A program made the translations under genes and the position numbers. A stretch of DNA of 64,000 nucleotides from Agromyces hippuratus (GTDB lineage Bacteria > Actinomycetota > Actinomycetes > Actinomycetales > Microbacteriaceae): contig NZ_JACCFI010000001.1 of NCBI RefSeq assembly GCF_013410355.1, positions 3,472,001-3,536,000 on the forward strand, written 5' to 3'. Of this stretch, positions 24,823 to 33,599 are shown piece by piece; the first letter of the stretch is position 1, and each line of letters starts with the position of its first letter. Under the pieces are notes generated by a model, which saw only the letters and a program-made list of their open reading frames with translations, was not told the origin of the DNA and made no database searches.

Positions 24823-26043
24823 TCATCCCCACGGCGCGGCGCAGGGCTCGGTCGTCGACCCGAGGACCGCCGAGCGCAGCACCGGCCCCAGCGCATTCAG
24901 CACCTCCGTCGTCGCGTCGCCGGTGCCGCCGTCGCCGTTGCCGAGGATCGCGAAGACCGCCCCGGTTGCCGGGTAGTACGCGAGGTTCGAGCCGTACCCT
25001 GGTTCGGCTCCGGCGTGGGTGACGCTGATGACGCACCCGGTCTCGACGTCGAGCTCGAGACCCGTGCCGAGGCCGTACGCGGCTCCGGGCTGGCCCGGGA
25101 TGGGCGCGACGTCCGCGTACCGCGCAGCCTGCAACTCGGGGGTCACGCCCGCACCGTCGCCGAGGGCCTCGCCCCACGCGTGGAGGTCGTCGAGGGTCGA
25201 CACCATGGCGCCACCCGCCCAGCTCTCGCCGTTCGACCAGTCGACCGTGTCGACCGGGTCGCCGAGCTCGGGGCAGAAGCCGGAGTAGCCGTGGGTCAGC
25301 GGGGCAGTGACCGTTCCGTCGGGAGCGAACCTGCTGCGTTCCATGCCGAACGGCTCGGTGATGCGGTCGTGGATGAGCGTTGCGAGGTCGTCGCCCGTGA
25401 CCTGCTCGAGGATGCCGCCGAGGAGGAAGTAGTTCGTGTTGGCGTACTCGAATCCCGCGCCTGGAGCGAAGTCGGCGCGGGGCGTCGCCGCTCCCACCGC
25501 GATGAGTTCGTCGGACGTCGGGACGGCGTACGGTGCACTGCAGATGCGGTCGACCTGCGCCCGCCCGGCCTCGCCGGTGCCGCTCGAGTGGTTCAGCAGC
25601 ATCCGCACCGTGATGTTCGACGCCTCGGGGAACGCGGGATACCACCGGTCGAGGGTGTCGTCGAGACGCACGTCGAACTCGGCCTCGCCGATCACCTGCA
25701 GCATGACCGTCGAGACGATCGTCTTGGTGATGCTGCCGATCTTCTGCTGGTTGTCGCGCGCCATCGGCTCGTCGGTCTCGACATCGGCCGCGCCCCGGGC
25801 GGCGACCCATTCCTGCTCGCCGGGAAACCACACGCCGACGATCACCCCCGGCATTCCGGATGCCGCGAAGCCCTCGTCGAGGGCCGCCTCGAGTTGCTCC
25901 CGCAGCGCCGAGTCGAGCACCGGGGCGGATGTCGCGGGCGGCGGGGAGGCGACGTCGGCGTCCGACGCGGTGGCGACGCAGCCGCTCAGCACGAGCGCGG
26001 CGACGGCCGCGACCGCGGCGACCGCCCACGTGGAGTTCCGCAT
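24823..26043 (-). CDS. Class C beta-lactamase-fold lipoprotein, paralogue
   Basis: A 406-residue paralogue of the next gene downstream; the two share most of their length (EQLEAALDEGF, ASGMPGV, AGAEPGYGSNLAY region). Signal peptide with lipobox LSGC near residue 30, then a Pro-rich linker. Catalytic motifs are complete: GSITK, YAN (EYANTNYF) and HAG. Such proteins act as D,D-peptidases, esterases or lactonases outside the membrane; the reaction here is unknown. Its stop lies at or overlapping the next start, so the pair is an operon born from tandem duplication. Confidence 0.87.
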   Translation of the reverse strand: MRNSTWAVAAVAAVAALVLSGCVATASDADVASPPPATSAPVLDSALREQLEAALDEGFAASGMPGVIVGVWFPGEQEWVAARGAADVETDEPMARDNQQKIGSITKTIVSTVMLQVIGEAEFDVRLDDTLDRWYPAFPEASNITVRMLLNHSSGTGEAGRAQVDRICSAPYAVPTSDELIAVGAATPRADFAPGAGFEYANTNYFLLGGILEQVTGDDLATLIHDRITEPFGMERSRFAPDGTVTAPLTHGYSGFCPELGDPVDTVDWSNGESWAGGAMVSTLDDLHAWGEALGDGAGVTPELQAARYADVAPIPGQPGAAYGLGTGLELDVETGCVISVTHAGAEPGYGSNLAYYPATGAVFAILGNGDGGTGDATTEVLNALGPVLRSAVLGSTTEPCAAPWG

Positions 26044-26104
26044 GACCAGCCCCCTGGCGTCGCGCAAGACTCGGTTCGAGAGCGGTGTGCCCCCACCCGC
26101 GACC

Positions 26105-27061
26105 TTACGCCGCCGGAATGCGCCGATGCGGCGCGGAGGTGCCCCATTTCAGGGGTCGAGGGCCCGCGCTCGGGGGTGGAGGGCTCGCGCGTCGCCGCGA
26201 GGGGGCGTTCGCGATGAAGACGCCGCCGACGAGCACGAGTCCGCCGATCGTCTCCCACAGATTCGGGACCTGCCCGAGCAGCAGGGCTGCCGAGGCCATC
26301 GCCACCACCGGCGCGAGCAGCACCCACGGCACCACGGATGCCGAGCGGTTGCGTGCGAGCAGGGCGTTGAAGATCGCGTAGCCGACGAGGGTGCAGAGGC
26401 CCGCCGTGTACAGCGTCGAGACGATCGGACGCCAGCCGAACACCTCGATGCCGGCGGCGATCGCATCCGGCCCCTCGATCATCATCGACAAGCCGAGGGC
26501 CGGCAGTGGCACGACGAGCGACGACCACACCGTCAGCGACAGTGCGCCGAGTCGCCTCGCGGGCGCCACGGGGCCGGCCTTGCGCGAGATGACGTTGCCG
26601 ATCGCCCACGAGAATGCGGCGAGCAGGCACAAGACGACGGCGAGTGCCGGAGCGTCGCCGCCGCGGCCGAATGCCACGACGCCGAGTCCGACGGTGCCGA
26701 CGAGCACGCCGATCGTCTGCAGGCGGGTGGGGCGCTCGCGCAGGGCGAGCGCCGCGACCACGATCGTCAGCACGACCTGCGCCTGGAGCAGCAGGGCCGC
26801 GATGCCGGGCTGCAGCCCGAGGGCCATCGAGGTGTAGAGCAAGCCGAACTGGCCGAGGCACATGAAGAGCCCGACCCCGACGACGGTCTTCCAGCTCGCG
26901 AGCGGGCGCGGCACGATGAACGCCGCGAGCGCGACGACGCCGAAGCGCACGGCGACGAAGAACAGCGGCGGGATGCCCGCCATGCCCCAGTCGATCACGA
27001 CGAAGTTGAAGCCCCACAGTGTTGCCACTGCGGCGGCCAGCAGCATGTCGCGTCTCGTCAT
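26105..27061 (-). CDS. EamA/DMT-family transporter
   Basis: A 318-residue drug/metabolite exporter with ten hydrophobic helices in two EamA repeats (for example LLAAAVATLWGFNFVVIDWG for helix 1, VLLAPVVAMASAALLLGQ in repeat 2). It resembles RhaT/YdcZ-type amino-acid or O-acetylserine exporters (EamA). ATG at 27061. Divergent from a LysR gene across 72 bp, the classical transporter/LysR arrangement, so control by that regulator is likely. Confidence 0.9.
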   Translation of the reverse strand: MTRRDMLLAAAVATLWGFNFVVIDWGMAGIPPLFFVAVRFGVVALAAFIVPRPLASWKTVVGVGLFMCLGQFGLLYTSMALGLQPGIAALLLQAQVVLTIVVAALALRERPTRLQTIGVLVGTVGLGVVAFGRGGDAPALAVVLCLLAAFSWAIGNVISRKAGPVAPARRLGALSLTVWSSLVVPLPALGLSMMIEGPDAIAAGIEVFGWRPIVSTLYTAGLCTLVGYAIFNALLARNRSASVVPWVLLAPVVAMASAALLLGQVPNLWETIGGLVLVGGVFIANAPSRRRASPPPPSAGPRPLKWGTSAPHRRIPAA

Positions 27062-27133
27062 GGATCTACGATCGCCCGAGGCATCCGGAAACACCAGCGA
27101 TCATTTCTGTGCGCAATTCGGTAGCATCGCTGC

Positions 27134-28069
27134 ATGATCGATCTCGAAGCCGTGGTCGCGCTGCGGGCGGTGGCCACGAACGGAAGCGTCGCAGCGGCGG
27201 CGGACTCGCTCGGCTTCACGCCGTCGGCCGTGTCGCAGCAGATCAAGCGCCTCGAACGCGGCACTCGCATCGCGCTGCTCGAACGCGTCGGTCGCGGCGT
27301 CGTGCTGACGGATGCCGGTCGTCACCTCGTGACCTCGTCGGCGACCGTGCTCGCCGACCTCGAGCGCATCGAAGCCGACCTGCACCTCGCCGGCGGAAGC
27401 AGTGGCTCCGGCAGAGCCGAGCGCCGGGTCACCGGCGAGGTGCGCATCGGTGCGTTCTCGACCGCGGTGCGCGGCATCCTCGTCGACGTGCTGCCGCGCC
27501 TGCGCGACGAGCATCCCGAGCTGCGGGTGCCGCTCCGCGAGAGCGAGCCGTGGGAGACCATCGCGCTCGTCGCATCGGGCCAGCGCGACCTCGGCATCGT
27601 GCATCGATGGGGCGGGGTTGCCCTCGCGATGCCCGAACCCCTCGTCGAGACGCCCCTGTTCACGGATGTCGCGGACGTGATCCTGCGGCGCGACCACCCG
27701 CTCGCCGACCGCACCGAGTTGACCCCGACCGATCTCGCCGACGAGGAGTGGATCGCGACCTTCGACTCGACGATCTGCCGCCAGTGGCTGCGCCGGCTGT
27801 TCGACGGCGTCTCGAATGCGCCGCGCGTCGTGCACGAGTCGATGGAGTTCGAGAACCACCTCGAGCTCGTGCGTGCGGGCCTCGGTGTCGCGCTCGTGCC
27901 GCGCATGGGGCGGCCGCCGCTGCACCCGGACCTCGTCGGCATCCCGACCGTGCGCCCCGCGTCGACCCGCGGCGTCTCGGCGGTGCACCGCCGCAGCCAG
28001 GCCGACTCGCCCGCCCTGCAGACGGTGCTCGACGCGATCCGCGAGGCCACGGTCGGCCCCGCCGACTGA
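27134..28069 (+). CDS. LysR-family transcriptional regulator
   Basis: A 311-residue LysR regulator: N-terminal winged helix (LEAVVALRAVATNGSVAAAA, TPSAVSQQIKRLER, residues 4-40) and a periplasmic-binding-like effector domain from about residue 100 (GEVRIGAFSTAVRGIL). It is divergent from the EamA exporter gene and probably controls it in response to the exported metabolite. ATG at 27134. Confidence 0.92.
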   Translation: MIDLEAVVALRAVATNGSVAAAADSLGFTPSAVSQQIKRLERGTRIALLERVGRGVVLTDAGRHLVTSSATVLADLERIEADLHLAGGSSGSGRAERRVTGEVRIGAFSTAVRGILVDVLPRLRDEHPELRVPLRESEPWETIALVASGQRDLGIVHRWGGVALAMPEPLVETPLFTDVADVILRRDHPLADRTELTPTDLADEEWIATFDSTICRQWLRRLFDGVSNAPRVVHESMEFENHLELVRAGLGVALVPRMGRPPLHPDLVGIPTVRPASTRGVSAVHRRSQADSPALQTVLDAIREATVGPAD

Positions 28070-28139
28070 CGAGGCGAACGTCGCGGCGGCCGCACGGCGG
28101 CCTGGTTTCTGACTGCCGAAGAATTGATTCCCACCCGGA

Positions 28140-28166
28140 TGTCACAACCACGCGACATCCGGTGTC
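28140..28166 (+). promoter_or_regulatory. ECF41-type promoter
   Basis: TGTCACA at 28140-28146, a 16-bp spacer, then TGTC at 28163-28166. The promoter known for ECF41 sigma factors is, as I recall it, TGTCACA at -35 and CGTC at -10. The -35 match is exact; the -10 has one mismatch. It lies 60 bp before the AhpD-like gene that precedes the sigma gene, the expected autoregulated position. Confidence 0.75.
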
Positions 28167-28225
28167 TTCATGTCGACGGATCATCCGGGAACCGAACCCC
28201 GGCCGTCGACACGCAGGAGGACATG

Positions 28226-28834
28226 ATGACCACCACCCAGACCCGCATCCCGCCGACCGAGCTCACCGGCGTCTTCGGAGCGGTCGTGAAGGTCGCCGCG
28301 AAGCGCATGATCGGCCGAGTGCCCGACTCGATGGGCGTGCTCGCGCACCACCCCGCCCTGATGCGGGCCTCGATGGGCATCGGCCGCAAGATCGAGGCGC
28401 TCGACGAGCTCGACGAGAACCTCGCGAGCTACGCGGTGATGGCGACGGCGGCCTACATCGGTTGCAGCTGGTGCCTCGACTTCAACTACTACAAGACGCA
28501 CAACGAGGGCCTCGACGAGGAGAAGGCGCGGCAGGTGCCGGTCTGGCGCGAGGCATCCGTGTTCACGCCGGTCGAGCGTCAGGTCATGGAGTATGCGGAG
28601 GCGATGAGCCAGACCCCGCCCAGCGTCACCGACGAGCTGTCGGCATCGCTGCTCGACGCACTCGGCCCGGCCGCGCTCATCGAACTGACCGCCAAGGTCG
28701 CCTTCATGAACATGAGCTCGCGCATGAACGTGGCGCTCGGCATCCACTCCGAGGGCTATGCGGATGCGTGCGAGATGCGGCCGCTCGCCACCCGGGCGGA
28801 TGTCGCGGCTGACGTCGTAGGCTCGGCCTCATGA
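28226..28834 (+). CDS. Carboxymuconolactone decarboxylase/AhpD-like protein
   Basis: A 202-residue AhpD-fold protein. The redox motif CSWC (IGCSWCLDFNYYK, about residues 74-86) is the CxxC of alkylhydroperoxidase D-type proteins, and a downstream His-containing helix is present. These enzymes detoxify peroxides or act as thiol oxidoreductases. Of two adjacent ATGs, 28226 is best spaced from GGAGG. Its stop overlaps the sigma gene start by four bases (ATGA). An ECF41 sigma with a COE-class target gene (carboxymuconolactone decarboxylase, oxidoreductase or epimerase) is the defining context of the group. Confidence 0.9.
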   Translation: MTTTQTRIPPTELTGVFGAVVKVAAKRMIGRVPDSMGVLAHHPALMRASMGIGRKIEALDELDENLASYAVMATAAYIGCSWCLDFNYYKTHNEGLDEEKARQVPVWREASVFTPVERQVMEYAEAMSQTPPSVTDELSASLLDALGPAALIELTAKVAFMNMSSRMNVALGIHSEGYADACEMRPLATRADVAADVVGSAS

Positions 28835-29706
28835 CCGATGATCCGTTCGTCACCCACCGTGGCCTGCTCTTCACGGTCGCGTACGAGATGCTCGGCTCCG
28901 CGGCCGACGCGGAAGACGTGCTGCAGGAGTCCTGGCTGCGGTGGGATCAGGTCGACCGCAGCGAGGTGCGCGATGAGCGCGCGTACCTCGTGCGCATCGT
29001 GACCCGGCAGGCGCTCAATCACCTGCGCACGATGTCGCGGCGGCGCGAGTCGTACGTGGGGGAGTGGCTGCCCGAGCCGCTGCTCACGAGTCCGGATGTC
29101 GCGGACGACGTGGAGCTGGCCGAGAGCGTGTCGATCGCGATGCTGACCGTACTCGAGACGCTGGGCCCGACCGAGCGCGCGGTGTTCGTGCTGCGCGAGG
29201 TGTTCGACGTGCCGTACGACGAGATCGCGGCGGCCGTCGACAAGTCGCCGGCGGCCGTGCGGCAGATCGCCCACCGGGCGAAGGATCACGTCGCCGCCCG
29301 GCGCCCCCGTGTCGCGGTCGATCGCGCCGAGCAGGAGGCGGTCGTGGCGAGGTTTCTCAGGGCGGTCAACTCGGGCGACCTGCAAGGGCTGATGGACGTG
29401 CTCGCACCCGACGTGGTCTCCGTCGCCGACGGCGGCGGACTGGTGAAGGGTGCCGCGCTCCGGCCGATCCATGGCGCCGACAAGATCGCCCGCTACCTGC
29501 TCGGCGGTCTCGCGAAGCTCGCGCTGCCGTTCGAGGCGCGGCCGACGTGGGTGAACGGACATCCCGCGATCCGCGGCGAGGTCGACGGCGAGCTCGCCGG
29601 GGCGATCTGCTTCGAGGTCGAGGGCGGCCGCATCACGCGGATCTTCTCGATCGCCAACCCGAACAAGCTCGGGCGGATGGACGAGGCGGCGCACCTGGTG
29701 CGGTGA
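28831..29706 (+). CDS. ECF41 RNA polymerase sigma factor
   Basis: A 291-residue sigma factor with fused SnoaL-like regulator. Region 2: LLFTVAYEMLGSAADAEDVLQESWLRW; region 4: LGPTERAVFVLREVFDVPYDEIAAAVDKSPAAVRQIAHRA (quoted by segment). The three ECF41 hallmarks are present: WLPEPL in the linker, DGGG in the C-terminal domain and NPxKL (IANPNKLGRM) near the end. In this group the C-terminal SnoaL extension replaces an anti-sigma factor and tunes activity. It is coupled to its likely target, the AhpD-like gene, by a 4-bp overlap. Confidence 0.93.
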   Translation: MTDDPFVTHRGLLFTVAYEMLGSAADAEDVLQESWLRWDQVDRSEVRDERAYLVRIVTRQALNHLRTMSRRRESYVGEWLPEPLLTSPDVADDVELAESVSIAMLTVLETLGPTERAVFVLREVFDVPYDEIAAAVDKSPAAVRQIAHRAKDHVAARRPRVAVDRAEQEAVVARFLRAVNSGDLQGLMDVLAPDVVSVADGGGLVKGAALRPIHGADKIARYLLGGLAKLALPFEARPTWVNGHPAIRGEVDGELAGAICFEVEGGRITRIFSIANPNKLGRMDEAAHLVR

Positions 29707-29722
29707 CGCGAGAGCGTGATGC

Positions 29723-30514
29723 CTACTCGGCACCGTCGGTCGCTGCGAGGTGCTGCGCCTGTATCGCCAACGCGTGGCAGAGTGCGGTGACCTCGTCGCC
29801 GAGGCCCGTCCAGTCGTCGGCCGCCTCGCCGAGGTAGCCGACCCGCGCGCGCTCGAGGAGCGCTCGCCCGCTCGGCTCCGACGTGGCGGCGACGGATGCT
29901 GCGGCGACATCCTTCGGCACGATCTCACCGGTGCGGAGCGTCGTCACGATGCGGGCGAAGGCGAGCAGCGAGTTCCGTTCGTCGCCCTCGATCTCCTCGA
30001 GGATGTCGGGGATGCTCGCGAGCATCGCCTCGCGCAGCACGGCGGGTTCCACAGGGTCGATGATCTCGGTGAGCGGGCGGCCGCGCAGCACCCGATGCGC
30101 GGTCTGCGCCGTCGCGAGCAGTATCGGCACGTCGGGGTCGATCGTCGGTTCGAGCGTCAGACCGCCTCGGATGTCTCCGCGCAGCCATTCGCCGAACTGG
30201 AAGTCGTGCATGGCGGGCTCCGGCCAGCGGCGGTCCTCGTCGATGACCACGTACGTCACTTCGAGCGGGCGGCCGCGACTGCCATCTGAGAGCGTGCGGA
30301 CGTGCGCCGATCCGCTCGAGGCGTCGAGCAGCACCCCGGTGAGCCCTTCGCGCTCGTCGGGGGTGAGCGAGCGACGCGCCGCGATGAGGAGATCGAGGTC
30401 GCTGTCGGGGCGGAGACCGCCCGAGACGGCCGAGCCGTACAGGTAGACGCCGAGGATCTCGCCGGGGTCGGCCTCGTCGAGGTGGTCGAGCACGGGTGCG
30501 ATCTGCTCCTCCAT
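29723..30514 (-). CDS. Aminoglycoside nucleotidyltransferase, ANT(3'')/AadA-like
   Basis: A 263-residue nucleotidyltransferase whose length equals AadA (about 262). The catalytic motif YGSAVSGGLRPDSDLDLLI (about 26-44) is the family's GSx10DxD, and a DUF4111-like helical C-terminal domain follows (AFARIVTTLRTGEIVPKDVAA). AadA-type enzymes adenylylate streptomycin and spectinomycin. This is probably a chromosomal relative; substrate range is inferred. It converges with the ECF41 gene, 16 bp apart. Confidence 0.85.
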   Translation of the reverse strand: MEEQIAPVLDHLDEADPGEILGVYLYGSAVSGGLRPDSDLDLLIAARRSLTPDEREGLTGVLLDASSGSAHVRTLSDGSRGRPLEVTYVVIDEDRRWPEPAMHDFQFGEWLRGDIRGGLTLEPTIDPDVPILLATAQTAHRVLRGRPLTEIIDPVEPAVLREAMLASIPDILEEIEGDERNSLLAFARIVTTLRTGEIVPKDVAAASVAATSEPSGRALLERARVGYLGEAADDWTGLGDEVTALCHALAIQAQHLAATDGAE

Positions 30515-30576
30515 GCCGCCACGCTAGCAAGTCGGGCCGTCTCAACAGTGTCGGTCGGTGGGTGAGCGTCGACTGC

Positions 30577-30939
30577 CTAGCGCTTGGCGTAGTCGTCCAT
30601 CCCCTGCCAGTCGATGACGACGCACGCCTCGTCTCCAACCGTCCACGCGTCGTGGCCGGGCGGGATGACCATGACGTCGCCGGCGCCGAACTCGTTCTCG
30701 TCGCCGTCGTCCATGACGATCTTCATTCGCCCGGACAGGACATAGCCCAGGTGAGCGAACTGGCAGCTTTCGGTCTTCGCGATCGGCTTGACATGCTTGG
30801 ACCACTTCCAGCCCGGTTCGAAGGTGGCCCGGCCGACGGCACCGGCTTCGACGTCGACGAGCTCGAGTCGTCCCATCCCGTCCTCGAACGGGCGTGTCTC
30901 TTCGGGTTGGTTCAGGCTCTTGCGGATCATGGCGGACAT
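30577..30939 (-). CDS. Cupin domain protein
   Basis: A 120-residue cupin. Motif 1 is altered (CQFAHLGYVLSGRMKIVMDDG) and motif 2 is GDVMVIPPGHDAWTVGDE, the GxxxxxPxGHxxW form. It matches a family of cupins seen in actinobacteria as cupin domain-containing protein. ATG at 30939 with GAAGGAG about 6 bp upstream. It lies 201 bp from the divergent molybdopterin-domain gene; a TGAG...CTCA dyad near 30965 may be an operator. Confidence 0.8.
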   Translation of the reverse strand: MSAMIRKSLNQPEETRPFEDGMGRLELVDVEAGAVGRATFEPGWKWSKHVKPIAKTESCQFAHLGYVLSGRMKIVMDDGDENEFGAGDVMVIPPGHDAWTVGDEACVVIDWQGMDDYAKR

Positions 30940-31140
30940 GAGGGGCTCCTTCGCACCATTGTTGAGTTAACCTCACTATGGCAGTGGCCCCCGCGGCCGT
31001 CAACGAATCCCCGATCAGGTCTCGGCTGGCACGAATGCCGCGCCGCGATTGCGGCATCGCGGCGAGCCCGGCCGCGTACGACCATCTCGACGTCGAGGAT
31101 CGAAGAAGATACGTCACCGTATGGATATGAGAGGCGATCG

Positions 31141-31812
31141 ATGGATCTTCCACCCGGGCAGCGAGCCGTGCGCGGATTCCCCCGATTCGGCATCGACCGG
31201 GTGAGTCCGCCGCCGAGAGCGCCCGAGGGCATGAACATCGAGGTGAGCGGGCCGCTCGCTCGCCGTGTCTCCATCGACCTGGACGAGCTGGCCCGTCTGC
31301 CTCATCGCGAGGTCGACGCCGACTTCCACTGCGTTGCGGGCTGGTCGGCGATCGGGCTGCGATGGGAGGGTGTGCTGTTCCGCGACTTCTACCAGCTGGT
31401 GATCGAGCCCGCGCTCGCCGAGGGCGCGAGGGTGGAATACCTCGTCTTCGTCGGACTCGACGACTACCGTTCGATCGTGACGCTCGAGGACGCGCTCGAG
31501 GTCGACGTTCTGATCGCCGACCGGCTCGACGGCGAGCCCCTCCCTCCGGAGCACGGTGCGCCGGTGCGGCTCGTGAGCCCCCGTCAGTACGGGTACGTCA
31601 GCACCAAGCACCTCTGTCGAATCGAGCTGTACCGATCGGAGCCCGTCGGTTACTACCACCCGTGGAAGCCGGTCCAACGCGCATTGAGCGCGGTTCGACC
31701 TCACCGGCGCGCGAGGGTCGCGCACGAGGAGCGCCGACGGCACCTGCCGTCCTGGCTGACGCGACAGGTCTACCGGCTGCTCGTGAAGCTGCCGGCTCCG
31801 CCACTGAAATAG
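31141..31812 (+). CDS. Molybdopterin-binding (sulfite-oxidase-fold) oxidoreductase
   Basis: A 223-residue member of the sulfite oxidase/YedY molybdopterin domain family. The Mo-coordinating Cys 64 lies in DADFHCVAGWSAIGLRWEGVLF, and the C-terminal RLVSPRQYGYVSTKHLCRIEL segment is the family's cofactor-binding end (usually R-x-x-P-x-x-x-G-x-K). There is no twin-arginine signal, so it is probably cytoplasmic, and no heme or dimerisation domain. ATG follows GAGAGG by about 6 bp. The substrate is unknown. Confidence 0.85.
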   Translation: MDLPPGQRAVRGFPRFGIDRVSPPPRAPEGMNIEVSGPLARRVSIDLDELARLPHREVDADFHCVAGWSAIGLRWEGVLFRDFYQLVIEPALAEGARVEYLVFVGLDDYRSIVTLEDALEVDVLIADRLDGEPLPPEHGAPVRLVSPRQYGYVSTKHLCRIELYRSEPVGYYHPWKPVQRALSAVRPHRRARVAHEERRRHLPSWLTRQVYRLLVKLPAPPLK

Positions 31813-31888
31813 CGGTTCAGAGGCCGCGCCCTCGCGTCATCCGTCGTGCGTCTGCAGCGCCCGCGGACGGAATTCCTAGACTGGCCCC

Positions 31889-32581
31889 ATGGTCGGAGCA
31901 GCGACAACGACAGCGGCAATCGGCGCGGCTGCGCGGTGGGTCGGCGTCGCCGTCGTCATCCTCGCGTGCGCGAGCACGATCGTGGGATGCTCCGCGCCAA
32001 GGCCCGCTGACGGCACCGGTTCGCCCGAGGCATCCGCTCTGGCCGCTCACGGCACGTTCGCCGCGGTCGGCGACTCGATCACCGACGCCGACAGTCCCGA
32101 TTTCGCCGCGGGCAACATCGGCGAGGCGTCGTGGACGAGGTACGTCATGGACGACGGCTTCGCATTCGCCGGTGGCTGGGCGGAGTGGGGTGCGACGACG
32201 GCGATGATGGCCGAGTCGGTCGGCCCGGTCGATGCGGACGTGCTCGTGCTGCTCGCCGGCACCAATGATGTCGCGTTCGGAATCCCGTTCGACGACTCTG
32301 CGGCGAACCTCGACCGCATCGTCGAGGTCGTCGGCATCGAGGACGTCGTCGTCGTCTCGATCCCGCCGATGGACGCGTTGCCTACGGGAGCGGAGGCGTA
32401 CAACGAGCGCCTCCACGACCTGGCGACGGATCAGGGATGGCGGTTCGTCGACGCATCTGCTGGCCTCCGCACCGCCGACGGACGGTTCGGCGAGGGGATG
32501 AGTTTCGACGGGCTGCACCCGTCGGCGGAGGGCGCGCGTGTGCTGGGAGAGGCGATCGCGGCGGCGCTGCGCGAGGAGTGA
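31889..32581 (+). CDS. SGNH/GDSL hydrolase lipoprotein
   Basis: A 230-residue exported SGNH-fold esterase. Signal peptide with lipobox IVGC (Cys 34). The catalytic blocks are visible: GDSI (Ser 63), a Gly in block II, LLAGTNDV (Asn, block III) and DGLHPS (Asp/His, block V, about 207-212). Compact for the family. It acts outside the membrane on an unknown ester or glycan acetyl group. Confidence 0.87.
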   Translation: MVGAATTTAAIGAAARWVGVAVVILACASTIVGCSAPRPADGTGSPEASALAAHGTFAAVGDSITDADSPDFAAGNIGEASWTRYVMDDGFAFAGGWAEWGATTAMMAESVGPVDADVLVLLAGTNDVAFGIPFDDSAANLDRIVEVVGIEDVVVVSIPPMDALPTGAEAYNERLHDLATDQGWRFVDASAGLRTADGRFGEGMSFDGLHPSAEGARVLGEAIAAALREE

Positions 32582-32711
32582 GTAGCCCCTACGGATCAGA
32601 CCCGCCCGCCGGCGCCCTGTCAACCCTCTGTATGAGGAGCTGCTTCCGACCTACCGTCGGTATCACCATCACGGTCAGGGGCCTTCACGGGCACCTGCGA
32701 AGGGAGGAATG

Positions 32712-33074
32712 ATGAGCACCAATTGGGACGCGTGGACGTACCGCCAATCAGCCGGGCGCACCGCGCAGAGCGCAGACATCGTCGGTTACGAAGTTCACGC
32801 CACCGATGGTCACATCGGCAAGGTGGATGAGGCGAGCGATGACGTCGGTGCGAGCCAGATCGTCGTCGACACCGGCCCGTGGATCTTCGGCCGCAAGGTC
32901 CTGCTGCCGGCGGGCACCATCGACCGAGTCGATGACACCGAGGAGCGGGTGTATGTGGACCTGACCAAGGCCCAGATCAAGAACTCGCCCGAACTCAACG
33001 AGGGAACCAGCTGGGATGACGCCGGCTACCGAGAGCAAGTCGGCGGCTACTACAGCGGGTACTACGACTACTGA
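32712..33074 (+). CDS. PRC-barrel domain protein
   Basis: A 120-residue PRC-barrel protein (residues about 20-85: DIVGYEVHATDGHIGKVDEA, WIFGRKVLLPAGTIDRVD, VYVDLTKAQIKNSPEL). Such proteins are abundant stress or storage-phase proteins in actinobacteria with unknown partners. The C-terminus is Gly/Tyr-rich (GGYYSGYYDY). Of two adjacent ATGs, 32712 has GGAGG 4 bp upstream. A hairpin terminator follows the stop by 31 bp. Confidence 0.88.
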   Translation: MSTNWDAWTYRQSAGRTAQSADIVGYEVHATDGHIGKVDEASDDVGASQIVVDTGPWIFGRKVLLPAGTIDRVDDTEERVYVDLTKAQIKNSPELNEGTSWDDAGYREQVGGYYSGYYDY

Positions 33075-33104
33075 GCATCACCCCGACTGAGATCAACCCA
33101 CTCG

Positions 33105-33138
33105 CCCGCCGTTCCGGAGTCCGCTCCTGAACGGCGGG
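33105..33138 (+). terminator. Terminator after PRC-barrel gene
   Basis: CCCGCCGTTC (33105-33114) pairs with GAACGGCGGG (33129-33138); the loop adds a short GGAG/CTCC stem. Followed by TTCG, no long T-run. Confidence 0.75.
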
Positions 33139-33186
33139 TTCGCGACGAGCGGCGCCGTCATGGTCCACGCGGTCACCTGCGTGAGC
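33139..33186. repeat. 48-bp duplicate of an internal piece of the SDR gene
   Basis: This 48-bp stretch matches 33766-33813, inside the downstream SDR gene, at 45 of 48 positions and in the same orientation. It starts immediately at the base of the upstream terminator. It is non-coding here and looks like a remnant of a partial duplication or an excised copy. Confidence 0.75.
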
Positions 33187-33198
33187 TACGTGGTCGTT

Positions 33199-33217
33199 CC
33201 CTGAGCCTGTCGAAGGG
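33199..33217. repeat. CCCTGAGCCTGTCGAAGGG imperfect palindrome
   Basis: A 19-bp imperfect palindrome (CCCT...AGGG outer arms) that I recognise as an interspersed intergenic motif shared by many actinobacteria and sphingomonads. It may act as a weak terminator or small mobile repeat. Confidence 0.55.
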
Positions 33218-33274
33218 CACGACACGACGACGACCTTTCGTCCGAGAACGGACGCACGAGCCTCGCGTGCGCGT

Positions 33275-33478
33275 TCAGTCGTCCACCTCGACGATCTCGT
33301 ACTCTGGGTCATCGTCATCGTCGTCCTCGGGGTAGTCGCCCGGGTTCGAGAGATGAAGCACTTCGCCGCCTGCATGATAATTGCTGACGCCCTCGAGCGC
33401 GTGCGCCTCGGCTTCCTCATAAGTGTTGAAGACCTCGTCGTCCTCATCGCCGTCTTCCCACTCAACCTTGAAGCCCAT
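33275..33478 (-). CDS. Small acidic protein
   Basis: A 67-residue acidic protein (KVEWEDGDEDDEVF at the start; EDDDDDDPEYEIVEVDD at the end) with an internal helix NTYEEAEAHALEGVSNYHAGG that resembles short DUF2188-type proteins. ATG at 33478 with AAAGGGG 5 bp upstream; an in-frame ATG 15 bp further upstream is less well placed. Function unknown. Its promoter lies in the 121 bp after the SDR stop. Confidence 0.6.
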   Translation of the reverse strand: MGFKVEWEDGDEDDEVFNTYEEAEAHALEGVSNYHAGGEVLHLSNPGDYPEDDDDDDPEYEIVEVDD

Positions 33479-33599
33479 GGTGCCCCTTTCCATCTACAAC
33501 ATAGCCAGGTACGCACGTCCGTCCGCCTTTGATGGCGGCTCCCTTGTCCACTTCGATTCGCCAGGCGGCACTCGTCCCCAAACTGGGACACGAACGTCG

